A stretch of 64,000 nucleotides of DNA. Source: Paracoccus alcaliphilus (GTDB lineage: Bacteria; Pseudomonadota; Alphaproteobacteria; Rhodobacterales; Rhodobacteraceae). Of the stretch, positions 7,836 to 16,193 are shown piece after piece. Position 1 is the stretch's first letter, and each line of letters begins with the position of its first letter. A model generated the notes under the pieces. The model was not told the origin of the DNA and did no database searches. It worked only from the letters and a program-made list of their open reading frames with translations. The translations under genes were made by a program, and so were the position numbers. The DNA lies in the NCBI RefSeq assembly GCF_028553725.1, contig NZ_CP067124.1, positions 3,296,001-3,360,000 of the forward strand, given 5' to 3'.

Positions 7836-7885
7836 CTACTACACTCTCCAACATAATACAACAACATTGTTGGAGAACGTAGTAG
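7836..7885. promoter_or_regulatory. Large inverted-repeat operator between divergent genes
   Basis: Two 18-bp half-sites in inverted orientation, CTACTACACTCTCCAACA (7836-7853) and TGTTGGAGAACGTAGTAG (7868-7885), match at 16 of 18 positions. A 14-bp AT-rich spacer separates them. The right half-site ends exactly one base before the ATG of the ribbon-helix-helix gene, so occupancy would block its transcription or translation start. Confidence 0.65.
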
Positions 7886-8041
7886 ATGGCTAAGGGCGCC
7901 CCGATCGGGTTTCGCATCGACCCCGAAATCAAGGCGGCGCTTGAGGCCGCCGCGAAAGCTGACGATAGATCGGTTTCGTCGCTGGTGACGATCGTCTTGC
8001 GCGACTGGCTGCGCGAAAACGGCCATCTGCCGAAGGACTGA
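7886..8041 (+). CDS. Small ribbon-helix-helix (CopG/Arc-like) regulator
   Basis: 51 aa, MAKGAPIGFRIDPEIKAALE followed by AAAKADDRSVSSLVTIVLRDWLRENGHLPKD. The strand IGFRIDPEIKAALEAAA followed by two helices is the ribbon-helix-helix pattern of CopG-type repressors. The start abuts the operator repeats, and no ribosome-binding site is visible because that sequence is occupied by the repeat. Likely an autorepressor and regulator of the divergent 115-aa gene. It could also be an antitoxin, but no toxin-like partner is adjacent. Confidence 0.7.
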   Translation: MAKGAPIGFRIDPEIKAALEAAAKADDRSVSSLVTIVLRDWLRENGHLPKD

Positions 8042-8056
8042 CGCTGCCCCGCGGCC

Positions 8057-8677
8057 TTAGCGCGGTTCGTCGATCAGTTGCAGCGTCCCGTCGGGCAGCG
8101 GCCGTTGCATGTCCGGCGCGGGATGCCCCGCCAACCATGCCCGCCATTCGTCCGGCCTGGTCAGGATCACCGGCATGGCTTTGGGATGGACGGCCTTCAC
8201 CTCGGAGTTCGGCTCGCAGGTCAGGAACGCAAACAGGTCGTCCTTCGTCTCGCCGTCCTTCACCTTCCGCACCGATCGCCAGTCCCGAACCTCGATGCCG
8301 GCAAAGAACATCTGCGCGTCAGGATCGGCCGCCGCAAACCATTGGTTGCCCCGGCCCTTTCCCAGCGGCTCGGCGAAGCTGGTCAGCGGAACAAGACAAC
8401 GGTTGTCCGGCCCCAGCCATCGGCGCCAATGGGCAGACCCGAGATTGCGCACGTTCGTCACGCCAGGATCACGAGCGGTTTTCAGGACGCTGGGCGGTGA
8501 CGGCATGCCCCAACGCGCTTTGACCAGTTCCGGCCCGTCCGCGCCGTGCCTAACGATCGGCGCCATCTGGTCGGGATAGAACATGCCCGGTTGCAGGTTG
8601 CCCGCTTGATCGGACAGGCTTTCAATGATCCGGCGCATGGCCTCTTGCGTGGACGTGTTGGAATAAAGATTGCACAT
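8057..8677 (-). CDS. SRAP (YedK/HMCES-like) abasic-site protein
   Basis: 206 aa starting MCNLYS, with the invariant catalytic Cys2 that forms a thiazolidine crosslink with abasic sites in single-stranded DNA. Later motifs RCLVPLTSFAEP (glutamate after RC(L/I)VP) and VHPKAMPVIL (histidine) match the SRAP fold. In chromosomes the family is tied to the SOS response. Here it is inside the island, co-oriented and 4 nt after the zinc-ribbon gene upstream, so both are probably co-transcribed. A role in protecting replicating element DNA is plausible but not shown. Confidence 0.92.
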   Translation of the reverse strand: MCNLYSNTSTQEAMRRIIESLSDQAGNLQPGMFYPDQMAPIVRHGADGPELVKARWGMPSPPSVLKTARDPGVTNVRNLGSAHWRRWLGPDNRCLVPLTSFAEPLGKGRGNQWFAAADPDAQMFFAGIEVRDWRSVRKVKDGETKDDLFAFLTCEPNSEVKAVHPKAMPVILTRPDEWRAWLAGHPAPDMQRPLPDGTLQLIDEPR

Positions 8678-8681
8678 GCGG

Positions 8682-8999
8682 TCACGCCTTTTCGTCGCGC
8701 CATATCCAGCGTTCGACCTTGCGAACAGGACGGCGCACGGTCAAGCCCTCGACCAGTTCGGCCGCCATCGGGTAATGCCACCGCATCACCATGTATTCCT
8801 TCGTCCGGCAGCGCGAACAGGGCCACAGCGGTATATGCGCCTGATGGTCAGGATTGGGGGCCACCTTCACCAGATCGGACGCCCAATAGTTGACCTGTCG
8901 GCGGCAGCCATTGCAGCGCATGACGATCATGAGGCCGTCATGCGCGCATGTGCGGATCGTTCTGTTGACCGTAGGATTGTTTGACGGGACCGCGGGCAT
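8682..8999 (-). CDS. Zinc-ribbon-like hypothetical protein
   Basis: 105 aa. Two CxxC pairs (RCNGCRR near residue 29 and PCSRCRTKE near 61) suggest a small zinc ribbon. The segment between them carries NYWASDLV. No enzymatic motif. The start at 8999 lacks a clear ribosome-binding site; an internal Met (8930) is an alternative. It lies 4 nt upstream of the SRAP gene in the same direction. Function unknown. Confidence 0.6.
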   Translation of the reverse strand: MPAVPSNNPTVNRTIRTCAHDGLMIVMRCNGCRRQVNYWASDLVKVAPNPDHQAHIPLWPCSRCRTKEYMVMRWHYPMAAELVEGLTVRRPVRKVERWIWRDEKA

Positions 9000-9011
9000 G
9001 GTGCTGACAGA

Positions 9012-9260
9012 TTACCGGAAGCGTTCAACCGGCCAGGTTTCTGTAGCGTTGGCCCGGACCTTCTCCAGCGCATGTTCGATCGTATCGACCTGGCCGGAAG
9101 CGCGTTCGTCGGTGATCGTCTGCCATAGCCATTTTAACCCCTTGTCGGGGATATTCTGCAACCGGACACGGCCCACAACCCAACCGTCGCGCTTGACCAA
9201 CCAGTCATCGCCTATGACCCGCCCGTCGATGGTCATCTTCCTGCGCGTCCACTTCGCCAT
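9012..9260 (-). CDS. Hypothetical small basic protein
   Basis: 82 aa from the ATG at 9260, preceded by AAGGAA. The sequence contains WLVKRDGWVVGRVRLQNI and WLWQTITDERASGQVDTIEHAL, a short beta-rich segment followed by a helix, as in small phage-encoded proteins that pair with the downstream zinc-ribbon type. No signal peptide. It is the first gene of a leftward set of three (with 8682-8999 and 8057-8677). Function unknown. Confidence 0.55.
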   Translation of the reverse strand: MAKWTRRKMTIDGRVIGDDWLVKRDGWVVGRVRLQNIPDKGLKWLWQTITDERASGQVDTIEHALEKVRANATETWPVERFR

Positions 9261-9403
9261 GCCTCGATTCCTTTCGAGGCAATGAGAACATAGAGGGAAC
9301 ACTTAGGCAAGGCGCCCGGTAATCAGGTCTTCGCGATTGCGCCGGTTGGGACTGACGGGTGGCGGGGAAGCGGCAGATTTTGGGGTGTGTTCATCGCGAG
9401 GCG

Positions 9404-10147
9404 CTACCAGATAAGCTTGATGCCTGACATCACGAGTAGAAACGACAATATCCCGCGCAGCCAGCGGTCAGATAGAAAACGGCTGCCGATATAGGCCCCG
9501 ATGGTCCCGCCAGCGGCAACAGCAACGAGCCATGCGGGAAGCGATGAGGGGATATGATCCCAAGCGGCATACGCCCCGATTAGCGCCGCGAAGGAGTTTA
9601 TGAGATTGTAAACTGCCGTAGTGGCGGCTGTCTGCCGCGCCGTTCCCCAGTTCATCGTCAGGATAATGGGGGCTAGGAATACGCCGCCGCCTGTGCCGGT
9701 CGTCCCCGAGACGAAACCGATGATTGCCCCCGTGACTAACGCCGCCGCAAAAGGGGGCGTGGCAGGCGCATCCGATCCAGCAGCTTTGCCCATAAACGCT
9801 GTTCGGGCCATCTGAAGCGCAGAAAGGATCAGAACCGCCCCGACCACCGGAAAATAGACGTTCTCGGACAGGTGAACTGCGCCGCCCAGCATCGAGAAGG
9901 GGAAGCCCAGCACAGCGAAGGGCCAGACATTTCGCCATGATAGCCTTCCCGCCCGCAGGAACAGGGCGGTGCCGATGCCGGCAACCAGCAGATTCAGAGA
10001 AAGGGCCGTCGTTTTCATGGCAAGGGGCGCAAAACCTGCCAATCCCATGATGGCGATATAGCCCGAAGCCCCGGCCTGCCCGACCGCCGCATAGATCAGA
10101 GCCGTGGCCAGAAATGCCATCGAGAGCAGAAGTGTTTCGCTGTTCAA
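9404..10147 (-). CDS. TauE/SafE-family sulfite/anion exporter
   Basis: 247 aa, about eight hydrophobic segments. It has the TauE/SafE glycine motif GFVSGTTGTGGGVFLAPI in the middle and a related half-motif near the N-terminus (YAAVGQAGASGYIAIMGLAG), the usual internal duplication. Family members export sulfite, sulfoacetate or related anions across the inner membrane; the substrate here is unknown. A TTG start at 10147 with AAGGGA upstream is better supported than the internal ATG at 10120. It appears to be accessory cargo of the island. Confidence 0.85.
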   Translation of the reverse strand: MNSETLLLSMAFLATALIYAAVGQAGASGYIAIMGLAGFAPLAMKTTALSLNLLVAGIGTALFLRAGRLSWRNVWPFAVLGFPFSMLGGAVHLSENVYFPVVGAVLILSALQMARTAFMGKAAGSDAPATPPFAAALVTGAIIGFVSGTTGTGGGVFLAPIILTMNWGTARQTAATTAVYNLINSFAALIGAYAAWDHIPSSLPAWLVAVAAGGTIGAYIGSRFLSDRWLRGILSFLLVMSGIKLIW

Positions 10148-10448
10148 AGTATTCCCTTAGCCTGCGACAGTCCCACTGTATGCCCCCTGTGAAGGTTTGC
10201 GCCAAGGGCAGATACTGGGTTGAAAGCTACCACCCACAGCAGCGCCCCGCGCGGGATGGACGAAATGGCCTGCTGACCGGCCCCGCGTCACGGGGGATCG
10301 GGCTATTCGGGCTCGGGCCCAAAGTTCCAGAAAACGGCAATTTTGTGCGGGCATGGCACGGCCGTTTTCGGGGTGAATTTGGAGTGATACCGGGGGGGGT
10401 GGGTCCGGGGGTGCGGCCCGGCCCTTCCCGCCTGGGCGCGCGCCGCGA
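10148..10448. other. Intergenic interval without a supported gene
   Basis: Very GC-rich, including a G-run (GGGGGGGTGGGTCCGGGGG) near 10395. Frames on both strands give only proline/arginine-rich shadow translations. I see no hairpin with a T-run and no convincing promoter. Confidence 0.4.
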
Positions 10449-10931
10449 TCATTGCAGAATGGCTGGTGCCTCATGCGTCGGTGCAGGTCTGGCGGCAATC
10501 GCCCGCTGGGCCAGGTCGTGCAGATCGCCTTCAATACAGATGTTGTGGCAGGCGTTGCGCAGCCATCTGGCGATGATCGGCGCCACATGATCGGCGACGT
10601 CCGGCCTCGGCCCCCGGTCCAGCTTGCCCCACAGCGCCGCCATATGCACGGCGCCGCTTATGCCCTTGCTGGCCATGTTCCGCTGTGCGGGATCGGGAAA
10701 CATCGCCAGCACCGGACTGTTCACCAATGCCAGAGCGCCGATGATCTGCAACGCCCATTCCTTGGATATGCGCCCGCGCTCATAGAGCCGATCGAGCGAA
10801 CAGAGCGCATGGGAAACATAATACGCTGTGTTATCGCCCGCTGCGGCGCGTTGCAGAAAGCCGATGATCATCCTGGCCCGTTCGTCCGGCGTCATACGCG
10901 CGCCGTGGTTTATGGGAAAGCCTGTTCTCAT
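10449..10931 (-). CDS. Hypothetical island protein
   Basis: 160 aa, soluble and helical. Blocks include TPDERARMIIGFLQRAAAGD, YYVSHALCSLDRLYERGRIS and MFPDPAQRNMASKGISG. No signal peptide or known catalytic motif. It is the last gene of the leftward cluster that begins with the virion-like gene at 15781 and probably belongs to the same transcript. An internal start (MTPDERARM, 10895) is possible. Function unknown. Confidence 0.6.
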   Translation of the reverse strand: MRTGFPINHGARMTPDERARMIIGFLQRAAAGDNTAYYVSHALCSLDRLYERGRISKEWALQIIGALALVNSPVLAMFPDPAQRNMASKGISGAVHMAALWGKLDRGPRPDVADHVAPIIARWLRNACHNICIEGDLHDLAQRAIAARPAPTHEAPAILQ

Positions 10932-10939
10932 TTCTCTGC

Positions 10940-11359
10940 CTATTGCTGAAGATGTGCCGCGCCCTGATCCGGGTCGGTGTTCAGGCGCCTGCCATGTCGT
11001 TTCAAGATCAGCCCCGACATATCGACCAGCCCCGCGATGTAGCGTTGCCGCAGCGCCCGGCCATCAATTTCGGCCAGCGCCGCGACGGTCAGCAACTCGG
11101 GACTGCGCCGCAACCATATGTCCGCATGGCGCCGGACGGGCTCGCGTTCCCCCGCCGTCAGGCCGGTGCCGTATCCTGTGGCGTCCAGCAACGCGGTTTC
11201 GATCACCCGCGCCCATAGCTGACGACAAGCGGCTGCCTCGACGGGGATCGGTGAAACCGGCGACGCGGGCGGCGCGCGCCGGCCGATGCCCCGGACAGGG
11301 ACGGCCCGGCCCGATCGGGCGGGGCCGCCGGAAAGATCAATCTGCACCGATAAATTCAT
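10940..11359 (-). CDS. Hypothetical island protein
   Basis: 139 aa from the ATG at 11359, which overlaps the end of the 999-aa virion-like gene by 23 nt. A proline/arginine-rich N-terminus precedes a helical part with LWARVIETALLDATGYGTGL and ERHADIWLRR-like spacing (EREPVRRHADIWLRRSPELL). No recognised domain. Tight packing with both neighbours supports it as a real gene in the virion-like operon. Confidence 0.6.
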   Translation of the reverse strand: MNLSVQIDLSGGPARSGRAVPVRGIGRRAPPASPVSPIPVEAAACRQLWARVIETALLDATGYGTGLTAGEREPVRRHADIWLRRSPELLTVAALAEIDGRALRQRYIAGLVDMSGLILKRHGRRLNTDPDQGAAHLQQ

Positions 11360-14336
11360 CGAACGCCTGGTCCGCTTCGCTGTAACCGCCCAATTCCTCA
11401 TTCACGATGTTGGCAAGCTGCGGCACGCGCAGCCCATGAGAGCGCAGGAACCGGCGGCCCATCAGTTGCGCATCATAGGGGTTATGTTTGCGCAGCAGCG
11501 CGGCGGCCAGCGTCGGGTCGTCCATTGCCTTGGTCATCAACTCGTTGATCGCGGCGGCCTGCACCTGCCGGGACCGGCCCCGGACCCAGCCCGCCAGCAG
11601 GTGGATGCCTGCGATCGGTTTGGACATCTGGCCGCGCTGGACGGAACGCAGCGTCGAGGAAACCGACGTGGCGGTAAGCGCCGGGTCGATCTTGCCTTGC
11701 AGGCTGATCGAGGCGGTGCCCGACGATGCCGGGGGCTTGGCGCGCAAGGCGCTTTCGCTGTCGATCAGCGCAGAACCAATCTCGCGCAGGTTCTTCAGGT
11801 GGGTTTCGCTGCCCTGCCACAATTCGTCCATGACGGCCTGAACCTTCGGGTTCTTCAGGAAACCATCCAGCACGCGACCATTCCAGACGATATTGCCCGC
11901 CGCGTCGTGGCCGGAATTGGTGGTCGTCCGGGCCATGTCCTCGAAGAAAGCAGCGCGCGCGTTCTTCAGGTTCTGCGGCGATCGTCCGGCCGTATCCAGA
12001 ACCTCCTTGATCGCCTGCCGGGGCTGCGCAGACTTCCACACGCCCCGCATGGCGTCCGCAACGCCCGTATCATCGTGGCGGGTGAACCGGCCAACGGGGG
12101 AATTGCTGCCCGGTGCATAGCGGCCTTCCTGCGCCTTGACGAACGCCTCGGCCTGATCCAGTTGCGTGCGGCTGACGCCTGCGGCCTCCAGCGCGGCGCG
12201 GGCATCGGGGAAATCGTCAAACTGATAGGCCCGCTGGGTCAGAAAGCGGTTCAGGCTGTCCTGATTGCGCAGCGCGCCGGCGTTGCCCGCATCGGCCAGT
12301 ATCTGGTCGCGAACCGCGCCGCGCGTGCCTTCGCGGGTGCCGGTCAGGCGCATCGTGTCGCGGTATCCGGTTTCGCTGCCGGTCACACGCGGCCCGATGG
12401 CCTCTGTCGCCAGTTTCGGCCGATCATGCGCGGTCTGGTCGAGAATGCGCGACGGCAGGTTGCCGTCCTCGAAATCGGCCGCCACCGACCGGCGCAAGCC
12501 GCGCGCGGTTTCATCCAAGGCCCGCGTCTCGGGCGACATGGCGCCGTCAATCTCGCGGCGCAGCGCATCGTTCATGCGTGAAATGGCGCGATGTTCCGGC
12601 GCGCGCCCGGCGGCCAATGCCTCGCGCTGGCGGGTCGTCAGCCCATGCCGCAATGACAGCGCCTCTGACAGCGGGATTTCTGCGGCGACGTCGGGCTGAC
12701 GCATGACCGGGGCGCCGAACATATCGACCAGTCCTGTCGCCTCGGGCGATGATGCGTCCGGGGCGATCCTGCGGGCGGTCCCCATGACATCGGCCGGCAC
12801 ATAGGCGTCCTGTTCATAGGCCGTCATCCGGTCGGCCTCGCCGCGCAGCGCCCGATATGGCGCCCCGGCCTCGATCCGGTCATTCGCCATTGCAGCGTCG
12901 CGGGCCTCATAGGCCTGACGGTATTCGGCGGTGCGCTCGCCGTGCAGGTTCGTCATGTCGTCGCGGATCATCTGGCCGCGGTCGATCGGCTGCATCCGGG
13001 GGCGCACGGCGTCCAATGCGTCATCCAGTTGCGCGCGGGCGGTGCCTGCGGTGCCGCGGGCGCTGTCGATGATCGCGCCTGCACTGTCGCGCACGGTATC
13101 CAGAAAGGCCGGGGCGTTCCCATCGGGGATAAGGCCGCGGATATGATCGCCAACAGCCGACATGTTCCGTTCGCGGCGCATATTGGCCGCTCCCGGCGCC
13201 AGCGCCTCGGTGTTATAGGCCAGCGATCGGATGCCGCTGTCGCCCGCCCTGTCGGCCGTGCCAGCGCGATAACCGGGCACCAGGTTCTCCAGCGCGGTCG
13301 GGTTGTCCAGCCGATCGGCCAGAACATCCGCGTCCAGCGGCCTGCCCGCGAAACGTTCCGCCTGCATGGTGGTCGAATTGTCCACCAGCCTGTCGGCCAC
13401 GGCCTCGCCCGCAATGCTTTCCTGAAAGCGGGGCGATCCGCTGACATGACGGCCGATATTGGCGACAGATCGGCCGATGCCTTCGGCGGCGCCTGCGATA
13501 CCCAGCCCGCCAAGGCCGCCGACAAGATCGGTCCACCACGTCCCGCCGTCGCCGCCGGTGGCCGCGTCATGGGCCATATTGGCCGCTGCGGCGCCCGATC
13601 CTGCGGCCACGGCGCCCGCCATCTCTCGGGTGACTGCGGCGCGGGGGTTGCGCACGAACGGTTCGACCAGGTTGCGGATGCCCTCATGCGTCGCGCGGCG
13701 CACCGCAGGATTGCCGACGAAGTTTTCGCCATAGCGCAGCGCGGCGCCCACCGGCAGGGCCGATGCGCCGACCTCATTGCCGACGCGTTCCGCGAACCGG
13801 CCCGTCTGGGTCTGGGGCTCATAGTCCAGCGCCCCGAAGCCATTGGTGAAGTCCTGCAACGTGACCGGCGCTGTCCGGGTGCCCTCGGGAACGGAAAAGC
13901 CGTCGCCTGCAATCCAGTTATCGAAGGCCGCCCCCGCATCGGTGATCGAGCCGATATCGGGGTAAGCGTCTTCCATGCCGGGGATCAGTTTCGGCAGGTT
14001 CAGCACGCGGGGCAGATTGTTGATGCCATGCACGGCAGCATCGGGAATGGCCGTCACCCCGTCACGAACGCCCTTGGCCCCGGATGCGGCCACGTCCAGA
14101 AACCAGTTGTTGACCGGGTCGTCATCGGTCGCGCCGGGCGCCACGGTGCCATCGGCATAGATCGGCGGGGCGATCAGCGCGGCCTCTTGCTCCAGCGCGG
14201 ACGGCTCGGCGGGTGCCGGTGCGGCCTGCGGCTGGTCGCGCAGCGTTATCGCGATTTCCAGCAACCGGCGCGCATCGTCCGCTTCGCCCGCGGCATCGGC
14301 CTGCCTTGCGGCGGCCATCACTTCGTCAAAGTTCAT
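11337..14336 (-). CDS. Large virion-internal / ejection-like phage protein
   Basis: 999 aa. The N-terminus (MNFDEVMAAARQADAAGEAD DARRLLEIA) resembles the short helical module that opens many podovirus internal or ejection proteins. It is followed by an alanine/glycine-rich region with possible membrane-active helices (LVGGLGGLGIAGAAEG near residue 270) and a long helical C-terminal half. No lytic-transglycosylase or peptidase motif was found. The start overlaps the stop of the upstream 482-aa gene (ATGA). Such proteins sit inside phage heads and escort DNA into the host. The assignment is by architecture and neighbours, not a definite family match. Confidence 0.6.
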   Translation of the reverse strand: MNFDEVMAAARQADAAGEADDARRLLEIAITLRDQPQAAPAPAEPSALEQEAALIAPPIYADGTVAPGATDDDPVNNWFLDVAASGAKGVRDGVTAIPDAAVHGINNLPRVLNLPKLIPGMEDAYPDIGSITDAGAAFDNWIAGDGFSVPEGTRTAPVTLQDFTNGFGALDYEPQTQTGRFAERVGNEVGASALPVGAALRYGENFVGNPAVRRATHEGIRNLVEPFVRNPRAAVTREMAGAVAAGSGAAAANMAHDAATGGDGGTWWTDLVGGLGGLGIAGAAEGIGRSVANIGRHVSGSPRFQESIAGEAVADRLVDNSTTMQAERFAGRPLDADVLADRLDNPTALENLVPGYRAGTADRAGDSGIRSLAYNTEALAPGAANMRRERNMSAVGDHIRGLIPDGNAPAFLDTVRDSAGAIIDSARGTAGTARAQLDDALDAVRPRMQPIDRGQMIRDDMTNLHGERTAEYRQAYEARDAAMANDRIEAGAPYRALRGEADRMTAYEQDAYVPADVMGTARRIAPDASSPEATGLVDMFGAPVMRQPDVAAEIPLSEALSLRHGLTTRQREALAAGRAPEHRAISRMNDALRREIDGAMSPETRALDETARGLRRSVAADFEDGNLPSRILDQTAHDRPKLATEAIGPRVTGSETGYRDTMRLTGTREGTRGAVRDQILADAGNAGALRNQDSLNRFLTQRAYQFDDFPDARAALEAAGVSRTQLDQAEAFVKAQEGRYAPGSNSPVGRFTRHDDTGVADAMRGVWKSAQPRQAIKEVLDTAGRSPQNLKNARAAFFEDMARTTTNSGHDAAGNIVWNGRVLDGFLKNPKVQAVMDELWQGSETHLKNLREIGSALIDSESALRAKPPASSGTASISLQGKIDPALTATSVSSTLRSVQRGQMSKPIAGIHLLAGWVRGRSRQVQAAAINELMTKAMDDPTLAAALLRKHNPYDAQLMGRRFLRSHGLRVPQLANIVNEELGGYSEADQAFDEFIGAD

Positions 14337-15781
14337 GGCTGCAATCCGTATTTGCGGAACAGATCGTCATTGCCGCCGGCCTGGTTGGCCGGGGGCGGCG
14401 TGGTCGTGCTGCCATCGCCCAGACCCGGAACCGGGCCGGTGCTGGCAACGGAGTTCTGTTCGAGCGACTGGCGCAAGGTGGCCTCGCGCGTGTTCAGCAT
14501 GGTGATAGCTTCATCCAGCGCATTGGTGCCCCGGAAGGCGTTGCTCAAACCGCCGTCGAGGCCCAGCGATTGACGCCAGTTCTTGACGTCTTCATTCGAC
14601 AGCCGTTCGCCAGACTGAACCTTTGCGATCTGGTAGACGAACAGGTTTTTCAGGAAGTCGATACGGGGCAGCGCCGGGTTCAGCACGCCGCCCGCCCCGA
14701 TCAATCCGGCATCTGCGACGCCGTTCTGGATGTCCTGGAAAACGTCGTGATAACCATTGCCGAACAACTGGCCGATTTCGCCGCCGGTGGAAATCGCATC
14801 CTGCGCGGTCCCCTGCAACCAGCCGACCGCGCCCAGCGCACCGGGGTTTTCTTGCAGCAAAGGCAGAAGGCGGTTCGCCGTGGATTTTGCCGCCTCGACC
14901 TCCAGGAGGTCGGTTTGAATGCGGTTCTGTGGCGTCCGGCCCAACCCCATTGCATCGGCGTCGCCGGTCGCATTGGCGCTGAACGGGATCGTGCCTGCGG
15001 GCAGCGGGTTGCCGGTTCTTGCCTCGACATAGCCGCCGTGATCCTCGACCGCGCCGGTCACGCGGCCATCGGGCGTCCGCACGGATTTGATGCCGGGGAT
15101 TTTCGATCTGTCCTCATAGACCCCCATTCCTGCGGCTTCATGCGGCCGGGCCAGAATGGCATTGCCGTCAGCATCCACCGCGTTGACCGGGTCTTTCGAG
15201 CCGCCCAGAACCCAATTCGCAAAGTCCGGGTCGTCCAGTGCCGCCTGCCCGAGAAGCTGACCCTCGACCTCTGTTTTCGACAAGGGTTTGGGCGCGCCGG
15301 CCTGGTCGATACCGCCGACATTGCCGCCGGTCGCCCATGCCGCGACGTCGTCCGGCACCTGTCGCACCTCGCCTTGCGCCAGCGGTGCCGAGACATGGCC
15401 GAAGATATTGCCCTTCAGGGTGTTGTCGCTGGTGTATTTCGTTCCGGCCAGTGCCTGATCGTGGCCGTAAATGGCTGCTTCCCGCGTCAGGTCTTGCCCG
15501 CGCCGATTGGTCGCGTCGCCCATCTGCACCGCGCCCCAGGATTGGTTCGGCGTGTAGAGCCCCGCCGCGATGCCGGCGCGGTCGTCGATCGGGCCCTCGC
15601 CGCTGGCGAACATGTCGATCAACGAAAGCTGTTGCGCCTGCCGAGCGGCCTGCTGCCGGTTCAGATCGGCCGCCGCATAACCGGCCACGTCCGATCCGCT
15701 CATCGGGGCGAACATGCCCGCAAGGCTCTCGAACGCGGCGCCCAGCGACGGATCGTTATATCTGTTGGCCCTGATATTCAT
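14333..15781 (-). CDS. Virion-internal-like phage protein, partner of the 999-aa protein
   Basis: 482 aa, with AGGAG at good spacing before the ATG. An N-terminal helical segment (SGSDVAGYAAADLNRQQAAR) is followed by a beta-rich Gly/Asp region and a C-terminal helical domain (ALPRIDFLKNLFVYQIAKVQ, SGERLSNEDVKNWRQSLG, TMLNTREATLRQSLEQ). This C-terminal pattern occurs in structural proteins of podovirus-like phages next to the large ejection protein. First gene of a leftward operon behind the palindrome 15806-15825. No capsid or tail gene accompanies it, which is unusual. Confidence 0.6.
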   Translation of the reverse strand: MNIRANRYNDPSLGAAFESLAGMFAPMSGSDVAGYAAADLNRQQAARQAQQLSLIDMFASGEGPIDDRAGIAAGLYTPNQSWGAVQMGDATNRRGQDLTREAAIYGHDQALAGTKYTSDNTLKGNIFGHVSAPLAQGEVRQVPDDVAAWATGGNVGGIDQAGAPKPLSKTEVEGQLLGQAALDDPDFANWVLGGSKDPVNAVDADGNAILARPHEAAGMGVYEDRSKIPGIKSVRTPDGRVTGAVEDHGGYVEARTGNPLPAGTIPFSANATGDADAMGLGRTPQNRIQTDLLEVEAAKSTANRLLPLLQENPGALGAVGWLQGTAQDAISTGGEIGQLFGNGYHDVFQDIQNGVADAGLIGAGGVLNPALPRIDFLKNLFVYQIAKVQSGERLSNEDVKNWRQSLGLDGGLSNAFRGTNALDEAITMLNTREATLRQSLEQNSVASTGPVPGLGDGSTTTPPPANQAGGNDDLFRKYGLQP

Positions 15782-15805
15782 GCGTCACTCCTACAGCCCC
15801 GCGTG

Positions 15806-15825
15806 TGTGGTGTTATAATACCACA
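15806..15825. promoter_or_regulatory. 20-bp palindromic operator ahead of the virion-like operon
   Basis: TGTGGTGTTATAATACCACA has arms TGTGGT/ACCACA around a TTATAA centre and lies 25 bp upstream of the 482-aa gene start. A related 20-bp palindrome sits ahead of the HGGxSTG/TerS-like operon (18919-18938), so one regulator may control both. Confidence 0.55.
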
Positions 15826-16193
15826 ATGTCAGCGAAAAACACCCTGAAAATCAGATGAAACGATGAAAAACTGCACTGAATTTGCGCGGAAATGATCGCG
15901 ATACGGTATCTGATTACCTCACCTGCGACAGGATAACTCGACAGGGGGTAAAGCAGGTGCGGATTGGGCGCCGCACACGGCAACGGCCGATGCGGGACAG
16001 CAACCGGCGTTGGCCTCGACCCCTAACGACGGAGGCGGCCAAGTCGCTCGGCGACGGCGACGCGGGCCGGTCAGATGAGTGAAGGTGCCCCGCGCACGGG
16101 GAAAGCGCGGGGCGGGCAGTAACGGCGCACCGGAAGGCAGCGCGCCGGGTTGGTAATATTCGCGCGCCTGGAATGTTCCCAGGTTGCTGCGGG
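15826..16193. other. Intergenic interval without a supported gene
   Basis: About 370 bp between the virion-like operon and the secreted hypothetical gene. Both strands contain only short arginine/proline-rich frames that look like GC-rich noise. I see no clear hairpin or promoter. Confidence 0.4.

Noticed and set aside
14213..15847. 544-aa plus-strand frame across the 482-aa virion-like gene
   Set aside because: Composition-driven shadow rich in Arg/His/Gln without domains; the minus-strand genes have ribosome-binding sites and ATGA coupling.
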